Below, piece by piece: positions 7,142-15,488 of a stretch of DNA of 64,000 nucleotides. Below the pieces are notes generated by a model. The model worked only from the letters and a program-made list of their open reading frames with translations, was not told where the DNA came from and made no database searches. Position 1 is the first letter of the stretch. Each line of letters starts with the position of its first letter. Position numbers and translations under genes: made by a program. Source of the stretch: JBGANR01 sp044222225 (GTDB lineage: Bacteria > Actinomycetota > Actinomycetes > Mycobacteriales > Mycobacteriaceae); contig JBGANR010000020.1 in assembly GCA_044222225.1 (NCBI GenBank), positions 1 through 64,000 on the forward strand, read 5' to 3'.

Positions 7142-8485
7142 ATGACGTCATATGAGCCGTTCACGATCGGTGACGTCCGGCCCTTCAGTGCCGGCCGGAC
7201 GCTGTCTGCCACACATGTTCGAGTCGATAACGGAGTGATCGCCGCTGTCGGAGACTCCTCGATCGCGCACCGGACGGATGCGCGGATCGATGGAAAGGGC
7301 GCCGTCCTACTGCCCGGACTCGTCGACTCCCACGTGCATCTGCTGCCCGGATGTACGCAGCTGGCCGCGATCTTCGGTGTCACCACCGTGATCGACATGT
7401 TCAGCAAGCCCGAGGTCATCGAGCCCGAACGTGAACTCGTGGCCGCCGCCGAGCGGGGCGATGCGCCGCCCGCGGCCGACGTGCGCACGTCCAGCGTGGG
7501 GGCGACGGCGCCGGGCGGTCATCCGACGCTGGCGTACTCGCCCTTTCCGTATGTCGCGGGCCCGCAGGATGCCGAGTCGTTCGTCGCGGACCGCATCGCG
7601 GAAGGTGCGAACCACCTGAAGATCGTCTACGACGACGGTTCGGGGGTGATGCTGGACATCCCCGCGCTCGGTATCGACACCATCGAAGCCCTGGTCGACG
7701 CCGCCCATCGGCACGGCCTGGTGGTCGTGGCGCACGTCTCGACGGCCAAGGGGGCCGCCGCCGTCGTACGTACCGGCGTCGACGTCCTGGCGCACGTCCC
7801 GATGGATCGTCTGTCTGCCGAACAGGTCCGGGAGATCGCGGCAGCGGGCGTCGCGGTGATAGCCACGCTGAGCATCGTCGATGGTTTTCCCGACGCCGGC
7901 GGGGTCATGCCGCTGCTCGGCGAGCCACGCCTGGCCGCGCGACTGCCGGCGAGGTGGCGGCAGGTCGTCGAACGACAGGCGAACAGATGGATGCCGCCGC
8001 CGCCTGATGGACGGATCCAGCGTGAGAACGTCGCTGCGCTGCATGCGGCAGGCGTGCCCGTTCTCGCCGGAACCGACGCGCCGAATCCCGGGCTGATCCA
8101 CGGAGCGAGTCTGCATCGTGAACTGCAGCACCTGGTCGGCGCCGGCCTCACCCCGCGGGAGGCTCTCGCCTCCGCCACCAGCGTTCCGGCGCGGGTCTTC
8201 GGTCTCACAGACCGTGGCGTCATCGAGGTCGGGGCACGCGCCGACCTGATGATCGTCACGGACGACCCGACCGACGACATCACCGCCAGCGCCTCGATCG
8301 GCCGGATCTGGCTACGTGGCCGCCGACTCGACGAGACGGCGTACGCCGGCAGCGCCCTGGAGCGCGACGGCATCGCGTGGTTGGGCGAATCCGTGGCGAA
8401 GATCATGCAGGCCATCCGCGATACGTGGCCGGACATCCCCTTCCCGAAGGATGCCGACCGGGGCATGTCCGCCGACGACGTCTAG
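7142..8485 (+). CDS. metal-dependent amidohydrolase
   Basis: 447 aa; ATG at 7142 chosen over an in-frame start at 7043 because the latter would overlap the MerR gene and promoter. Imidazolonepropionase/prolidase-like amidohydrolase: V-D-S-H-V-H-L gives the first two metal-binding histidines, H-L-K-I-V-Y-D-D supplies the likely bridging lysine, V-V-A-H-V-S and V-L-A-H-V-P further histidines, and L-A-G-T-D-A-P-N the terminal Asp. The C-terminal A-R-A-D-L-M-I-V-T-D-D-P closes the beta-sandwich. It hydrolyses a C-N bond in a cyclic amide or similar compound, substrate unknown. Controlled by the divergent MerR regulator. Confidence 0.8.
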   Translation: MTSYEPFTIGDVRPFSAGRTLSATHVRVDNGVIAAVGDSSIAHRTDARIDGKGAVLLPGLVDSHVHLLPGCTQLAAIFGVTTVIDMFSKPEVIEPERELVAAAERGDAPPAADVRTSSVGATAPGGHPTLAYSPFPYVAGPQDAESFVADRIAEGANHLKIVYDDGSGVMLDIPALGIDTIEALVDAAHRHGLVVVAHVSTAKGAAAVVRTGVDVLAHVPMDRLSAEQVREIAAAGVAVIATLSIVDGFPDAGGVMPLLGEPRLAARLPARWRQVVERQANRWMPPPPDGRIQRENVAALHAAGVPVLAGTDAPNPGLIHGASLHRELQHLVGAGLTPREALASATSVPARVFGLTDRGVIEVGARADLMIVTDDPTDDITASASIGRIWLRGRRLDETAYAGSALERDGIAWLGESVAKIMQAIRDTWPDIPFPKDADRGMSADDV

Positions 8486-8508
8486 ATGGAAACGGTTACC
8501 ATCAAAAG

Positions 8509-9309
8509 GTGAGTGAGACAGAGATCTTCGCGGAGACGTTCGACACCGCCGCCCGCGACTTCGGTCGGCTCGGCGAGTTCCTCTGGCGGCCGATCGGCGC
8601 CGCCACTGTGGACCGCACCGCGCCGCGGGTCGGCGATCGTGTGTTCGACGCGTGCTGCGGCGATGGTGCGTCGGCGATTCCCGCCGCGCACCGCGTCGGC
8701 CCTTCAGGCCTCGTCGACGCCGTCGATGTCTCGGCCTCCCTGCTTCGCGGGCTCGACGTCCGCGCCGCGGGACTGCCTCAGCTGCGGACGCATCGCGCCG
8801 ACGTCCTCGCCTGGCCCGGCGGCGGCTACGACGTGGTGCAGTGCGTCCTCGGCGTCTTCTTCCTGCCCGACATGACCGCCGGTACCGAGCGCCTCGTCGG
8901 CCGTGCCCGCGACGGCGGCACGGTCGGGGTGACGATCTGGCGCAGAGGAGCGGTGGAAGCCGCAGGCCGTCATCTCGGTGCGGCTCTCGCCGCGGTGACG
9001 GGCGTCGCATCCGATCCGCGCCCGGAACATCTGATCGACCGCGTCAACGAGCCCGATGCGTTCCGGGATTGGTTGTGCGGCCTCGGTCTGGACGACGTCG
9101 ACGTCGGGGCGCACGACCTCCGCTTGGCGATGACGCCGGAGGTCGCTTGGCTGCTCGTCACCGGCTCCGGTTACGTCGGCGCGCTGACCGGGCTCACGGT
9201 CGGGCAGATCGACGACGTCCGCGGCGAGTATCTGGCTTCCCTCGATCGGGCGGGTCTCCGAGAGCTCGACGTGACCACTCTGATCGGGACGGGCGTCCGT
9301 CGCGGCTGA
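8509..9309 (+). CDS. class I SAM-dependent methyltransferase
   Basis: 266 aa from GTG 8509; a TACCAT hexamer ends six bases before, so it may be leaderless, and no Shine-Dalgarno sequence is evident. Motif I is V-F-D-A-C-C-G-D-G-A-S-A (about 45-56), followed by an acidic strand end V-D-A-V-D-V-S and a motif IV-like Y-D-V-V-Q-C-V-L-G-V-F-F, so a UbiE/methyltransf_11-type fold. The C-terminal part carries F-R-D-W-L and W-L-L-V-T-G-S-G. Substrate unknown. It begins 23 bp after the amidohydrolase gene and may be co-transcribed with it. Confidence 0.75.
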   Translation: MSETEIFAETFDTAARDFGRLGEFLWRPIGAATVDRTAPRVGDRVFDACCGDGASAIPAAHRVGPSGLVDAVDVSASLLRGLDVRAAGLPQLRTHRADVLAWPGGGYDVVQCVLGVFFLPDMTAGTERLVGRARDGGTVGVTIWRRGAVEAAGRHLGAALAAVTGVASDPRPEHLIDRVNEPDAFRDWLCGLGLDDVDVGAHDLRLAMTPEVAWLLVTGSGYVGALTGLTVGQIDDVRGEYLASLDRAGLRELDVTTLIGTGVRRG

Positions 9310-9406
9310 ACTCGGTGGTCGGGCCGCGCGGAGTCCGCGCCGGACCGTGTGAGACTGGGTGCTCGACGTCGCCGACCCTCGGTGCCGCCGACCGGCGAGG
9401 AGCTGC

Positions 9407-10531
9407 ATGCCCACGATCCACTGGACGGAGAACGGGATCGCGTCGTCGGCGCGCTGGCACTCCGAGCACTCCGCGCCCGTGCCCACGCGCGTCGTGGTCG
9501 TCGACGACCGGACGACCGCCGCCGCGGCCCATCGTCTGGCCCGGCGGGGGACGGGTCTGCTGTGGCGTGGTGATTTCCACAACGGCCGCCAGCTGCTGCG
9601 GGCGCTGGACAAGCGTCTGCGTCCCGGCGCTCCGGCCGGCGACGATGCGGCGGCGTTGTTCGCCGCCCACCGCGCGGCGCGAGCCGAGCGGGCCCGCGTG
9701 CTCGGGAGGCTGCTCGTCGTGTTGGAGCCGGATCACTCCCTCGCGCTGCGTCGGGCCCCCGATGTCCGGACGGCCTGCCTCGACGCGTACGGCGCTCCTG
9801 ACGGACCGTTGTGCGTCTCGTTCGCCGAGCTCGTCGGCGTGCTCGGGGCGTCCGAATGGCGGCGCCGGGGCGTGCCGATCGCCGCGCTCGGCGAGCGCGT
9901 GCATCCGCGTTACGGCGTCTTCTCACCGGTCAGGGGCGAATACATCGATCTCGTCGCCGAGGCGCCGTTGCCCGGCGGCGACCTGACGGCCTTCGACCTC
10001 GGCACCGGTACGGGTGTGCTGGCCGCGGTCCTGGCGCGTCGCGGCGTCGGCCGGGTGGTGGCGACCGACATCAATCCGCGCGCCGTCGTCTGCGCTCGCG
10101 AGAACGTGGCCGGCCTCGGCGTCGCCACTCAGGTGGAGGTCGTCGAGGCGGATCTGTATCCGGACGGACGCGCGGACCTCGTCGTCTGTAATCCGCCGTG
10201 GCTTCCGGCGCAGCCGACATCGCCGTTGGAGCTCGGCATCTACGATCCCGATTCGCGGCTGCTCCGACGGTTCCTCGACGGCCTCGCCGCACATCTGACG
10301 CCCGGCGGCGAGGGCTGGCTCATCTTGTCCGATCTGGCCGAACATCTCGATCTGCGGACGCGCGACGATCTGCTCGGATTCATCGACGCGGCCGGCCTGC
10401 GGGTCGCCGGCCGACATGACACCCGACCGCGGCATCCGCGTGCCGGCGATACGTCGGATCTCCTGCACGCCGCCCGCGGTAGGGAGGTCACATCGCTGTG
10501 GCGGCTGGTGCCGGCGGGTGAAACTCGGTGA
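9407..10531 (+). CDS. methyltransferase with N-P-P-W motif (MTS/PrmC-like)
   Basis: 374 aa from the ATG at 9407, with GAGGAG a few bases upstream; an in-frame start 48 bp earlier is less likely. The N-terminal 200 residues resemble the truncated first domain of RsmC/RlmG-type enzymes. The catalytic domain has F-D-L-G-T-G-T-G-V-L-A-A (about 206-217), A-T-D-I-N-P-R-A, and V-C-N-P-P-W-L. N-P-P-(Y/F/W) is the hallmark of methyltransferases acting on amino groups of glutamine, adenine or guanine in protein or RNA. Target unknown; it might be rRNA or release factor. Monocistronic, 75 bp before fadE25. Confidence 0.75.
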   Translation: MPTIHWTENGIASSARWHSEHSAPVPTRVVVVDDRTTAAAAHRLARRGTGLLWRGDFHNGRQLLRALDKRLRPGAPAGDDAAALFAAHRAARAERARVLGRLLVVLEPDHSLALRRAPDVRTACLDAYGAPDGPLCVSFAELVGVLGASEWRRRGVPIAALGERVHPRYGVFSPVRGEYIDLVAEAPLPGGDLTAFDLGTGTGVLAAVLARRGVGRVVATDINPRAVVCARENVAGLGVATQVEVVEADLYPDGRADLVVCNPPWLPAQPTSPLELGIYDPDSRLLRRFLDGLAAHLTPGGEGWLILSDLAEHLDLRTRDDLLGFIDAAGLRVAGRHDTRPRHPRAGDTSDLLHAARGREVTSLWRLVPAGETR

Positions 10532-10539
10532 ACCACGGG

Positions 10540-10598
10540 TAACTGAAAGTGCCGGTGCGGGATACACTGCGACCGGCGACAATCCCCGTACAAAGGAG
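10540..10598 (+). promoter_or_regulatory. probable fadE25 promoter and ribosome site
   Basis: TACACT at 10563-10568 is a good actinobacterial -10, with only a weak -35 match (TAACTG at 10540) 17 bp upstream. AAAGGAGT at 10592-10599 precedes the GTG at 10606 with ideal spacing and decides that start over the in-frame one at 10549. Confidence 0.45.
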
Positions 10599-10605
10599 TT
10601 CCCCC

Positions 10606-11766
10606 GTGGCCGGAAACCCGGACTTCGACCTGTTCAAGCTCGGTGAGGAGCACGACGAGCTCCGGTCCGCGATCCGTGCGCTGTCCGAGAAGGAGATCGC
10701 GCCGCACGCCGCGGACGTCGACGAGAAGGCGCGATTCCCGGAGGAGGCCCGCAAAGCGCTCGTCGCGTCGGGCTTCAACGCCGTGCACGTTCCGGACGAG
10801 TACGACGGCCAGGGTGCCGACAGCGTCGCGACCTGCATCGTCATCGAAGAGGTCGCGCGGGTCTGCGCGTCGAGCTCGCTCATCCCGGCCGTCAACAAGC
10901 TGGGCACGATGGGGCTCATCCTGGCCGGCTCGGACGAGCTCAAGCGGCAGGTGCTGCCCGCGATCGCCGACGGCGAGGCGATGGCCTCCTATGCGCTCTC
11001 GGAGCGTGAAGCCGGCTCGGACGCCGCGTCGATGCGCACCCGCGCGCGTCGCGACGGCGACGATTGGGTGATCAACGGCACGAAGTGCTGGATCACCAAC
11101 GGCGGCGTCTCCTCCTGGTACACGGTCATGGCCGTCACCGATCCGGAGAAGGGCGCGAACGGCATCAGCGCCTTCATGGTGCACTCCGGCGACCCGGGCT
11201 TCAGCGTCGGTCCGCTCGAGAAGAAGCTCGGCATCAAGGGCAGCCCGACCGCCGAGCTGTACTTCGAGAACTGCACGATCCCGGGCGACCGCATCATCGG
11301 CGCCGAGGGCACCGGCTTCAAGACGGCGTTGCAGACCCTCGATCACACCCGTCCGACGATCGGCGCGCAGGCCGTCGGCATCGCGCAGGGCGCTCTCGAC
11401 GCCGCGATCGCCTACACGAAGGACCGCAAGCAGTTCGCGCAGTCCATCAGCACGTTCCAGGGTGTCCAGTTCATGCTCGCCGACATGGCGATGAAGATCG
11501 AGGCCGCGCGCCTCATGGTCTACACCTCGGCCGCCCGCGCCGAACGCGGCGAGAAGAACCTCGGCTTCATCTCCGCCGCCGCGAAGTGCTTCGCGTCCGA
11601 CGTCGCGATGGAGGTGACGACGGACGCCGTGCAGCTCTTCGGCGGCGCCGGCTACACCCGCGACTTCCCCGTCGAGCGCATGATGCGCGACGCCAAGATC
11701 ACCCAGATCTACGAGGGCACCAACCAGATCCAGCGGGTGGTCATGTCCCGCGCACTGCTGCGCTGA
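10606..11766 (+). CDS. fadE25: acyl-CoA dehydrogenase, FadE25-like
   Basis: 386 aa, usual for short/medium-chain acyl-CoA dehydrogenases: alpha,beta-oxidation of acyl-CoA with FAD, passing electrons to ETF. The GTG start follows AAAGGAGT. Landmarks are Y-A-L-S-E-R-E-A-G-S-D-A and W-I-T-N-G (FAD-binding), Q-L-F-G-G-A-G-Y-T-R-D-F-P-V-E-R, and the catalytic Glu in I-Y-E-G-T-N-Q-I-Q-R near the C-terminus. Order and sequence match M. tuberculosis FadE25 (Rv3274c), which lies near the same LCP/rhamnose genes. It converges on lcp1 across an unusual repeated palindrome. The physiological substrate in this family is not settled. Confidence 0.85.
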   Translation: MAGNPDFDLFKLGEEHDELRSAIRALSEKEIAPHAADVDEKARFPEEARKALVASGFNAVHVPDEYDGQGADSVATCIVIEEVARVCASSSLIPAVNKLGTMGLILAGSDELKRQVLPAIADGEAMASYALSEREAGSDAASMRTRARRDGDDWVINGTKCWITNGGVSSWYTVMAVTDPEKGANGISAFMVHSGDPGFSVGPLEKKLGIKGSPTAELYFENCTIPGDRIIGAEGTGFKTALQTLDHTRPTIGAQAVGIAQGALDAAIAYTKDRKQFAQSISTFQGVQFMLADMAMKIEAARLMVYTSAARAERGEKNLGFISAAAKCFASDVAMEVTTDAVQLFGGAGYTRDFPVERMMRDAKITQIYEGTNQIQRVVMSRALLR

Positions 11767-11781
11767 CGCCTCGGGCGTTCT

Positions 11782-11830
11782 GCCATAGCCGTGGACAACC
11801 GCCATGGTCACGGCTATGGCGGTTGTCCAC
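11782..11830. repeat. two overlapping inverted repeats, mutually exclusive hairpins
   Basis: GCCATAGCCGTG (11782-11793) pairs with CACGGCTATGGC (11809-11820). GTGGACAACCGCCAT (11791-11805) pairs with ATGGCGGTTGTCCAC (11816-11830). Because the arms overlap, only one hairpin can form at a time. The element fills the 76-bp gap between convergent fadE25 and lcp1, without a T tract, so it could be a bidirectional terminator or a small mobile palindrome. Confidence 0.6.
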
Positions 11831-11842
11831 GACCATGACTGC

Positions 11843-13429
11843 TCAGTTCACGCAGGGCACCCCGTCAGCGGTGGTGACCGTCGGGGCCACCGCCGACCCG
11901 GACGTCGGCGCCGTGCTCGACCGGCTCGGCGTCGACGTCTCGGTGGCGCCCGGGCCGATGTAGGTGTCGGTCAGCGTCAGCACCATCTTCTTCTTCGGCA
12001 GCTGTGTGTCGACCACGATCTCGACGCCGCCGAGCCGCTCGGCCACGTCTCGCGCCGCGTCGTCGTCGTCGCGGACGGTGAGCCTCGAGTTGATGATCGT
12101 GCTGTTCGACACGCTCACCTCGCCCGTCGTGAACCCGCCGCGCTTGATGATTGCGGCGACCCGGGCCGCCATTCCCTCGACCGTGCCGGAGTTGCCGATG
12201 TCCACGGTGTAGTCGGATGCGGTGAACGGCCGGTCGTCGGGGGTCGTCGACGTCGTGGGCTTGTTCGTGCCCAGCAGGCCGTCCACGTACTGCCGCACCG
12301 CCGTCGCGTCGACGAGGACGACGTCCTGATCGTCGACGTGCCCCTTGTAGTCGGCCACCGGGATCGTCGAGAACTTCACGTTGCCGCCCGAGAGATCCTG
12401 CAGCTTGCGGGCGAAGTCGATGACGTCCCAGTCGTCGTCGAGCACGACGGACCGCGCGATCGCGGTGCTCAGATCGTTGAGTTTGCTCGGGTTCGTCAGC
12501 GTCGACGTGGCGAGGATCTGCCCGGCGAGCGACGCCATGAACGCCTGCTGCCGCACGATGCGGTCGATGTCGCCGCGCGGCAGGCCGTGCCGTTGCCGGA
12601 CGAAGGACAGGGCCTGCGGCCCGTTCAGCCGCTGCTTGCCCTTGGGGAAGCGTGCGCCGGAGAACGCGTCGTTCACCCGATTGTTGAGGCAGACGTCGAC
12701 GCCCCCGACGGCGTCGGTGAGCAGCGCGAATCCGATGAGGCCCACCTCGGCGTAGTGGTCTACCTCGACGCCGGTGAGTTCGGCCACCGTCTTGACGAGC
12801 TCGTCGCGGCCCGCGTCGGACGCCTCACCGAGGGATTCCTCACGGCTGGCGCCGGCTGCGACGCGCTCCTCGAGCTTCTTCTCGTGCGCGGTCGCGTAGG
12901 CGGCGTTGATCTTGCCCTTGCCGAAGCCGGGGATGTCGACGTACGTGTCGCGGGGGATCGACAGCGCGGTCGCGGACGAGCCGTCGTTCGGGATGCGGAT
13001 GAGGATGATCGTGTCGGTGCTCGTGCTCTCGGCGTCGCCGGCGTGCAGTTCGGCGCGCTGCTTGTCGGTGAGCGGATTGCCCTGGGCGTCGGTCCGCGAG
13101 TCGATGCCGACGAGGAGGATGTCGATCGCGCCGTCCGCGCCGTTGCCGAGCGTGCCGCCGAACCGGGTGATCTCGTTCTCGAACGAGTTGAGGTTCGTAT
13201 AGAGATAGCCCGTCACGGCGAGCACCACGACGCTGACCAGTGCCGTCAATGCGAACGCCGCTCGGCGGAAGACCTTCGGCCCGCGGTGCGGACGGCTGTG
13301 TGCACCGCCGGATGGACGCGCGCGCCGGGATTCGGCCCCGCCGCGGGGCCGCCGGCCGTCGGCTGCGTGACGTCGGCGAGCGCGCCCCTCGAAGGCCGCG
13401 TCGCCGCGCTCGTCGGACGGTGTCGACAC
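11843..13429 (-). CDS. lcp1: LytR-CpsA-Psr (LCP) cell-wall ligase, Lcp1-like
   Basis: 528 aa from GTG 13429, preceded by GAGAGGAAG; the frame is open further upstream without a better start. LCP enzymes transfer undecaprenyl-linked glycopolymers to peptidoglycan; in mycobacteria Lcp1 (Rv3267) attaches arabinogalactan. A basic, Arg-rich cytoplasmic tail (1-55) is followed by one membrane helix (F-A-L-T-A-L-V-S-V-V-V-L-A). The LCP domain then shows I-L-L-V-G-I-D-S-R, D-T-I-I-L-I-R-I-P, S-I-P-R-D-T-Y-V and A-L-S-F-V-R-Q-R-H. The C-terminal LytR_C domain begins near Y-T-V-D-I-G-N-S-G-T. The neighbours, rmlD and wbbL, make the rhamnose linker, consistent with this job. Confidence 0.85.
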   Translation of the reverse strand: MSTPSDERGDAAFEGRARRRHAADGRRPRGGAESRRARPSGGAHSRPHRGPKVFRRAAFALTALVSVVVLAVTGYLYTNLNSFENEITRFGGTLGNGADGAIDILLVGIDSRTDAQGNPLTDKQRAELHAGDAESTSTDTIILIRIPNDGSSATALSIPRDTYVDIPGFGKGKINAAYATAHEKKLEERVAAGASREESLGEASDAGRDELVKTVAELTGVEVDHYAEVGLIGFALLTDAVGGVDVCLNNRVNDAFSGARFPKGKQRLNGPQALSFVRQRHGLPRGDIDRIVRQQAFMASLAGQILATSTLTNPSKLNDLSTAIARSVVLDDDWDVIDFARKLQDLSGGNVKFSTIPVADYKGHVDDQDVVLVDATAVRQYVDGLLGTNKPTTSTTPDDRPFTASDYTVDIGNSGTVEGMAARVAAIIKRGGFTTGEVSVSNSTIINSRLTVRDDDDAARDVAERLGGVEIVVDTQLPKKKMVLTLTDTYIGPGATETSTPSRSSTAPTSGSAVAPTVTTADGVPCVN

Positions 13430-13596
13430 GGTCTTCCTCTCGGTGCTCGGTCGGTCGTCGGCCGCACGGCGGCGCGACGCTCCTCGCGGTGCTCGGCTTC
13501 TCGCCCGCCGTCGCGGGTGAACCGGGGCGGGCACCCACACGCTACCGGTGGTCGCGCATTCGTCGCCCGAGCCGCCGCCGGTGAAGAATCTGACGC

Positions 13597-14499
13597 GTGA
13601 CGATCTATGTGACGGGTGGCGGCGGCGGTCTGGGCCGGGCGTTCGCGAGTCTCGCCTCCCGAGCGGCCGACGGCGACGGACCGCGCCACGTCGCCGCGGC
13701 CGGCGTCACGGTGCTGACGCGCCGCGATCTCGACATCACCGATCCGGACGCCGTCCGGGGTTTCGGCGCGCGGTTACGCGCCGGGGACGTCGTGGTCAAC
13801 GCCGCCGCATATACGGCCGTCGACGCCGCGGAAAGCGACGAGCCGGGCGCCGTCGCGGGAAACGTCATCGGGCCGCGGCTCCTCGCCGGGGCCACGGCGG
13901 CCGCTCGAGCCCGGCTCGTGCACGTCTCGACCGACTACGTCTTCGCCGCGACGCCGCTGCGCCGTCCGCTGCGGCCGACCGACGCCGCAGCGCCCGCCGG
14001 AGTGTACGGCACGACGAAGGCCGCCGGTGAGGACGCGGTGCGCGTCGCCGACCCGCGCGCCGTCATCGCTCGGACGGCGTGGCTCTATACCGGGCAGCCG
14101 CCGGTGGCGGGTGGTCCGACGGACTTCGTCACGACGATGCGGCGGCTGGCCGCCGAGCGCGAGACCGTGTCGGTGGTCGCCGACCAGCGCGGCAGTCCGA
14201 CGTCGACGGCCGATCTCGCTCGCGGCCTGCTGGAGTTGGCCGCCGCGCCCGACGTCACCGGCGTCACCCTGCACGCCGTCAACACCGGTGACGCGACGTG
14301 GTGCGAGTTGGCCCGGGCCGTCTTCGCCGGCATCGGCGCAGCTCCCGAGCGCGTGCGGCCGTGCACGACCGCCGAGTTCCCGCGCCCAGCGCCCCGTCCG
14401 GCCTACTCCGTTCTCGACGCGACGTCGTGGTCCGCGGCCGGTCTGACGCCGCTGCGCCCTTGGCGAGATGCCCTCGAGGCGGCACTCGCGGCCCGCTGA
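13597..14499 (+). CDS. rmlD: dTDP-4-dehydrorhamnose reductase
   Basis: 300 aa, normal for RmlD, which reduces dTDP-4-keto-L-rhamnose with NAD(P)H in the last step of dTDP-rhamnose synthesis. The GTG start opens the first Rossmann strand (V-T-I-Y-V-T-G-G-G-G-G-L-G). Landmarks: V-V-N-A-A-A-Y-T-A-V-D-A-A-E (about 67-80), V-S-T-D-Y-V-F (dinucleotide-side loop) and the catalytic Y-G-T-T-K pair at about 138-142. The cofactor loop is glycine-richer than the usual G-x-x-G-x-x-G. It is divergent from lcp1 and followed by wbbL, matching the mycobacterial arabinogalactan-linker cluster. Confidence 0.88.
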   Translation: MTIYVTGGGGGLGRAFASLASRAADGDGPRHVAAAGVTVLTRRDLDITDPDAVRGFGARLRAGDVVVNAAAYTAVDAAESDEPGAVAGNVIGPRLLAGATAAARARLVHVSTDYVFAATPLRRPLRPTDAAAPAGVYGTTKAAGEDAVRVADPRAVIARTAWLYTGQPPVAGGPTDFVTTMRRLAAERETVSVVADQRGSPTSTADLARGLLELAAAPDVTGVTLHAVNTGDATWCELARAVFAGIGAAPERVRPCTTAEFPRPAPRPAYSVLDATSWSAAGLTPLRPWRDALEAALAAR

Positions 14500-14573
14500 C
14501 CTCGCCGCGCCGGCGGAGCGGATCGGCGGCCGCCGTTTTCGGGCTCCGGCCCGGTGGCGACTACGCTGTCCGG

Positions 14574-15488
14574 GTGACCGACTCAGCTCCGACCGAACCG
14601 GCACTCGCCGTCGTCACCGTGACCTATTCGCCGGGGCGATATCTTGCGGGCTTCCTGGACTCGCTGCCGGCCGCGACGTCGGCGCCGACGCGCGTCATCC
14701 TCGCGGACAACGGCTCGATCGACGGTGCTCCACAGGCCGCCGCCGAGCGCGGCGGCGTCGAACTCCTCGAGATGGGTGCCAACCTCGGTTACGGGGCGGC
14801 GATCAACCGCGCCGTCGCCGAGGTCGACCCGGCTGCGGAGTTCGTCGTCGTCGCGAACCCGGACGTCGTGTGGGGGGACGGCTCGATCGACGAGTTGCTC
14901 GCCGTCGCGCGCCGGCATCCCCGGGCGGGCGCCGTGGGGCCGCTCGTCCGTGAGCCGGACGGTGAGGTGTACCCGTCGGCGCGGGCGTTGCCGAACCTCC
15001 TCGGGGGCGCGGGCCATGCGGTGCTGTCACCGGTCTGGCCGACCAATCCGTTCACGCGCCGTTACCGGGCCGAGGAGCGGGCGACGGGAGAACGGCAGGC
15101 GGGGTGGCTCTCCGGCTCGTGCCTGCTGCTGCGTCGCGCCGCCTTCGATTCGATCGGCGGTTTCGATTCTCGCTACTTCATGTATTTCGAGGACGTCGAC
15201 CTCGGTGACCGGCTCGCGCGTGCCGGGTGGCAGAACGTCTACGCGCCGAGTGCCGAGGTCGTCCACGCCCGCGGCCACGCGGCGTCGGCGCACCCCGAAC
15301 TGACCCTCGCCGCACACCACGAGAGCGCCTACCGCTATCTCGCCGACCGGCACCCGCGTGCCTGGCAGGCCCCGCTTCGGGGCGTGTTGCGTGCGGGACT
15401 CGCCGTGCGCGGCAGGCTGGCGATACGCGCCGCGCTCGCAGAGAAGGCCCGTGCCGGGCAAGCCGAGAAGACTGGGAGCACCCGATGA
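14574..15488 (+). CDS. wbbL: rhamnosyltransferase WbbL (GT2 family)
   Basis: 304 aa from GTG 14574, with TACGCT six bases upstream (leaderless layout). The GT-A fold signs are V-T-V-T-Y-S-P-G-R-Y at the N-terminus, D-N-G-S-I-D-G (about 45-51), N-L-G-Y-G-A-A-I-N, V-V-V-A-N-P-D-V-V as the nucleotide/metal-binding region, G-S-C-L-L-L-R-R, and F-E-D-V-D-L-G-D-R-L as the catalytic-base block. WbbL adds rhamnose from dTDP-Rha to decaprenyl-PP-GlcNAc, making the disaccharide linker of arabinogalactan. Its place between rmlD and manB and its overlap (ATGA) with the next gene support the assignment. Confidence 0.85.
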   Translation: MTDSAPTEPALAVVTVTYSPGRYLAGFLDSLPAATSAPTRVILADNGSIDGAPQAAAERGGVELLEMGANLGYGAAINRAVAEVDPAAEFVVVANPDVVWGDGSIDELLAVARRHPRAGAVGPLVREPDGEVYPSARALPNLLGGAGHAVLSPVWPTNPFTRRYRAEERATGERQAGWLSGSCLLLRRAAFDSIGGFDSRYFMYFEDVDLGDRLARAGWQNVYAPSAEVVHARGHAASAHPELTLAAHHESAYRYLADRHPRAWQAPLRGVLRAGLAVRGRLAIRAALAEKARAGQAEKTGSTR

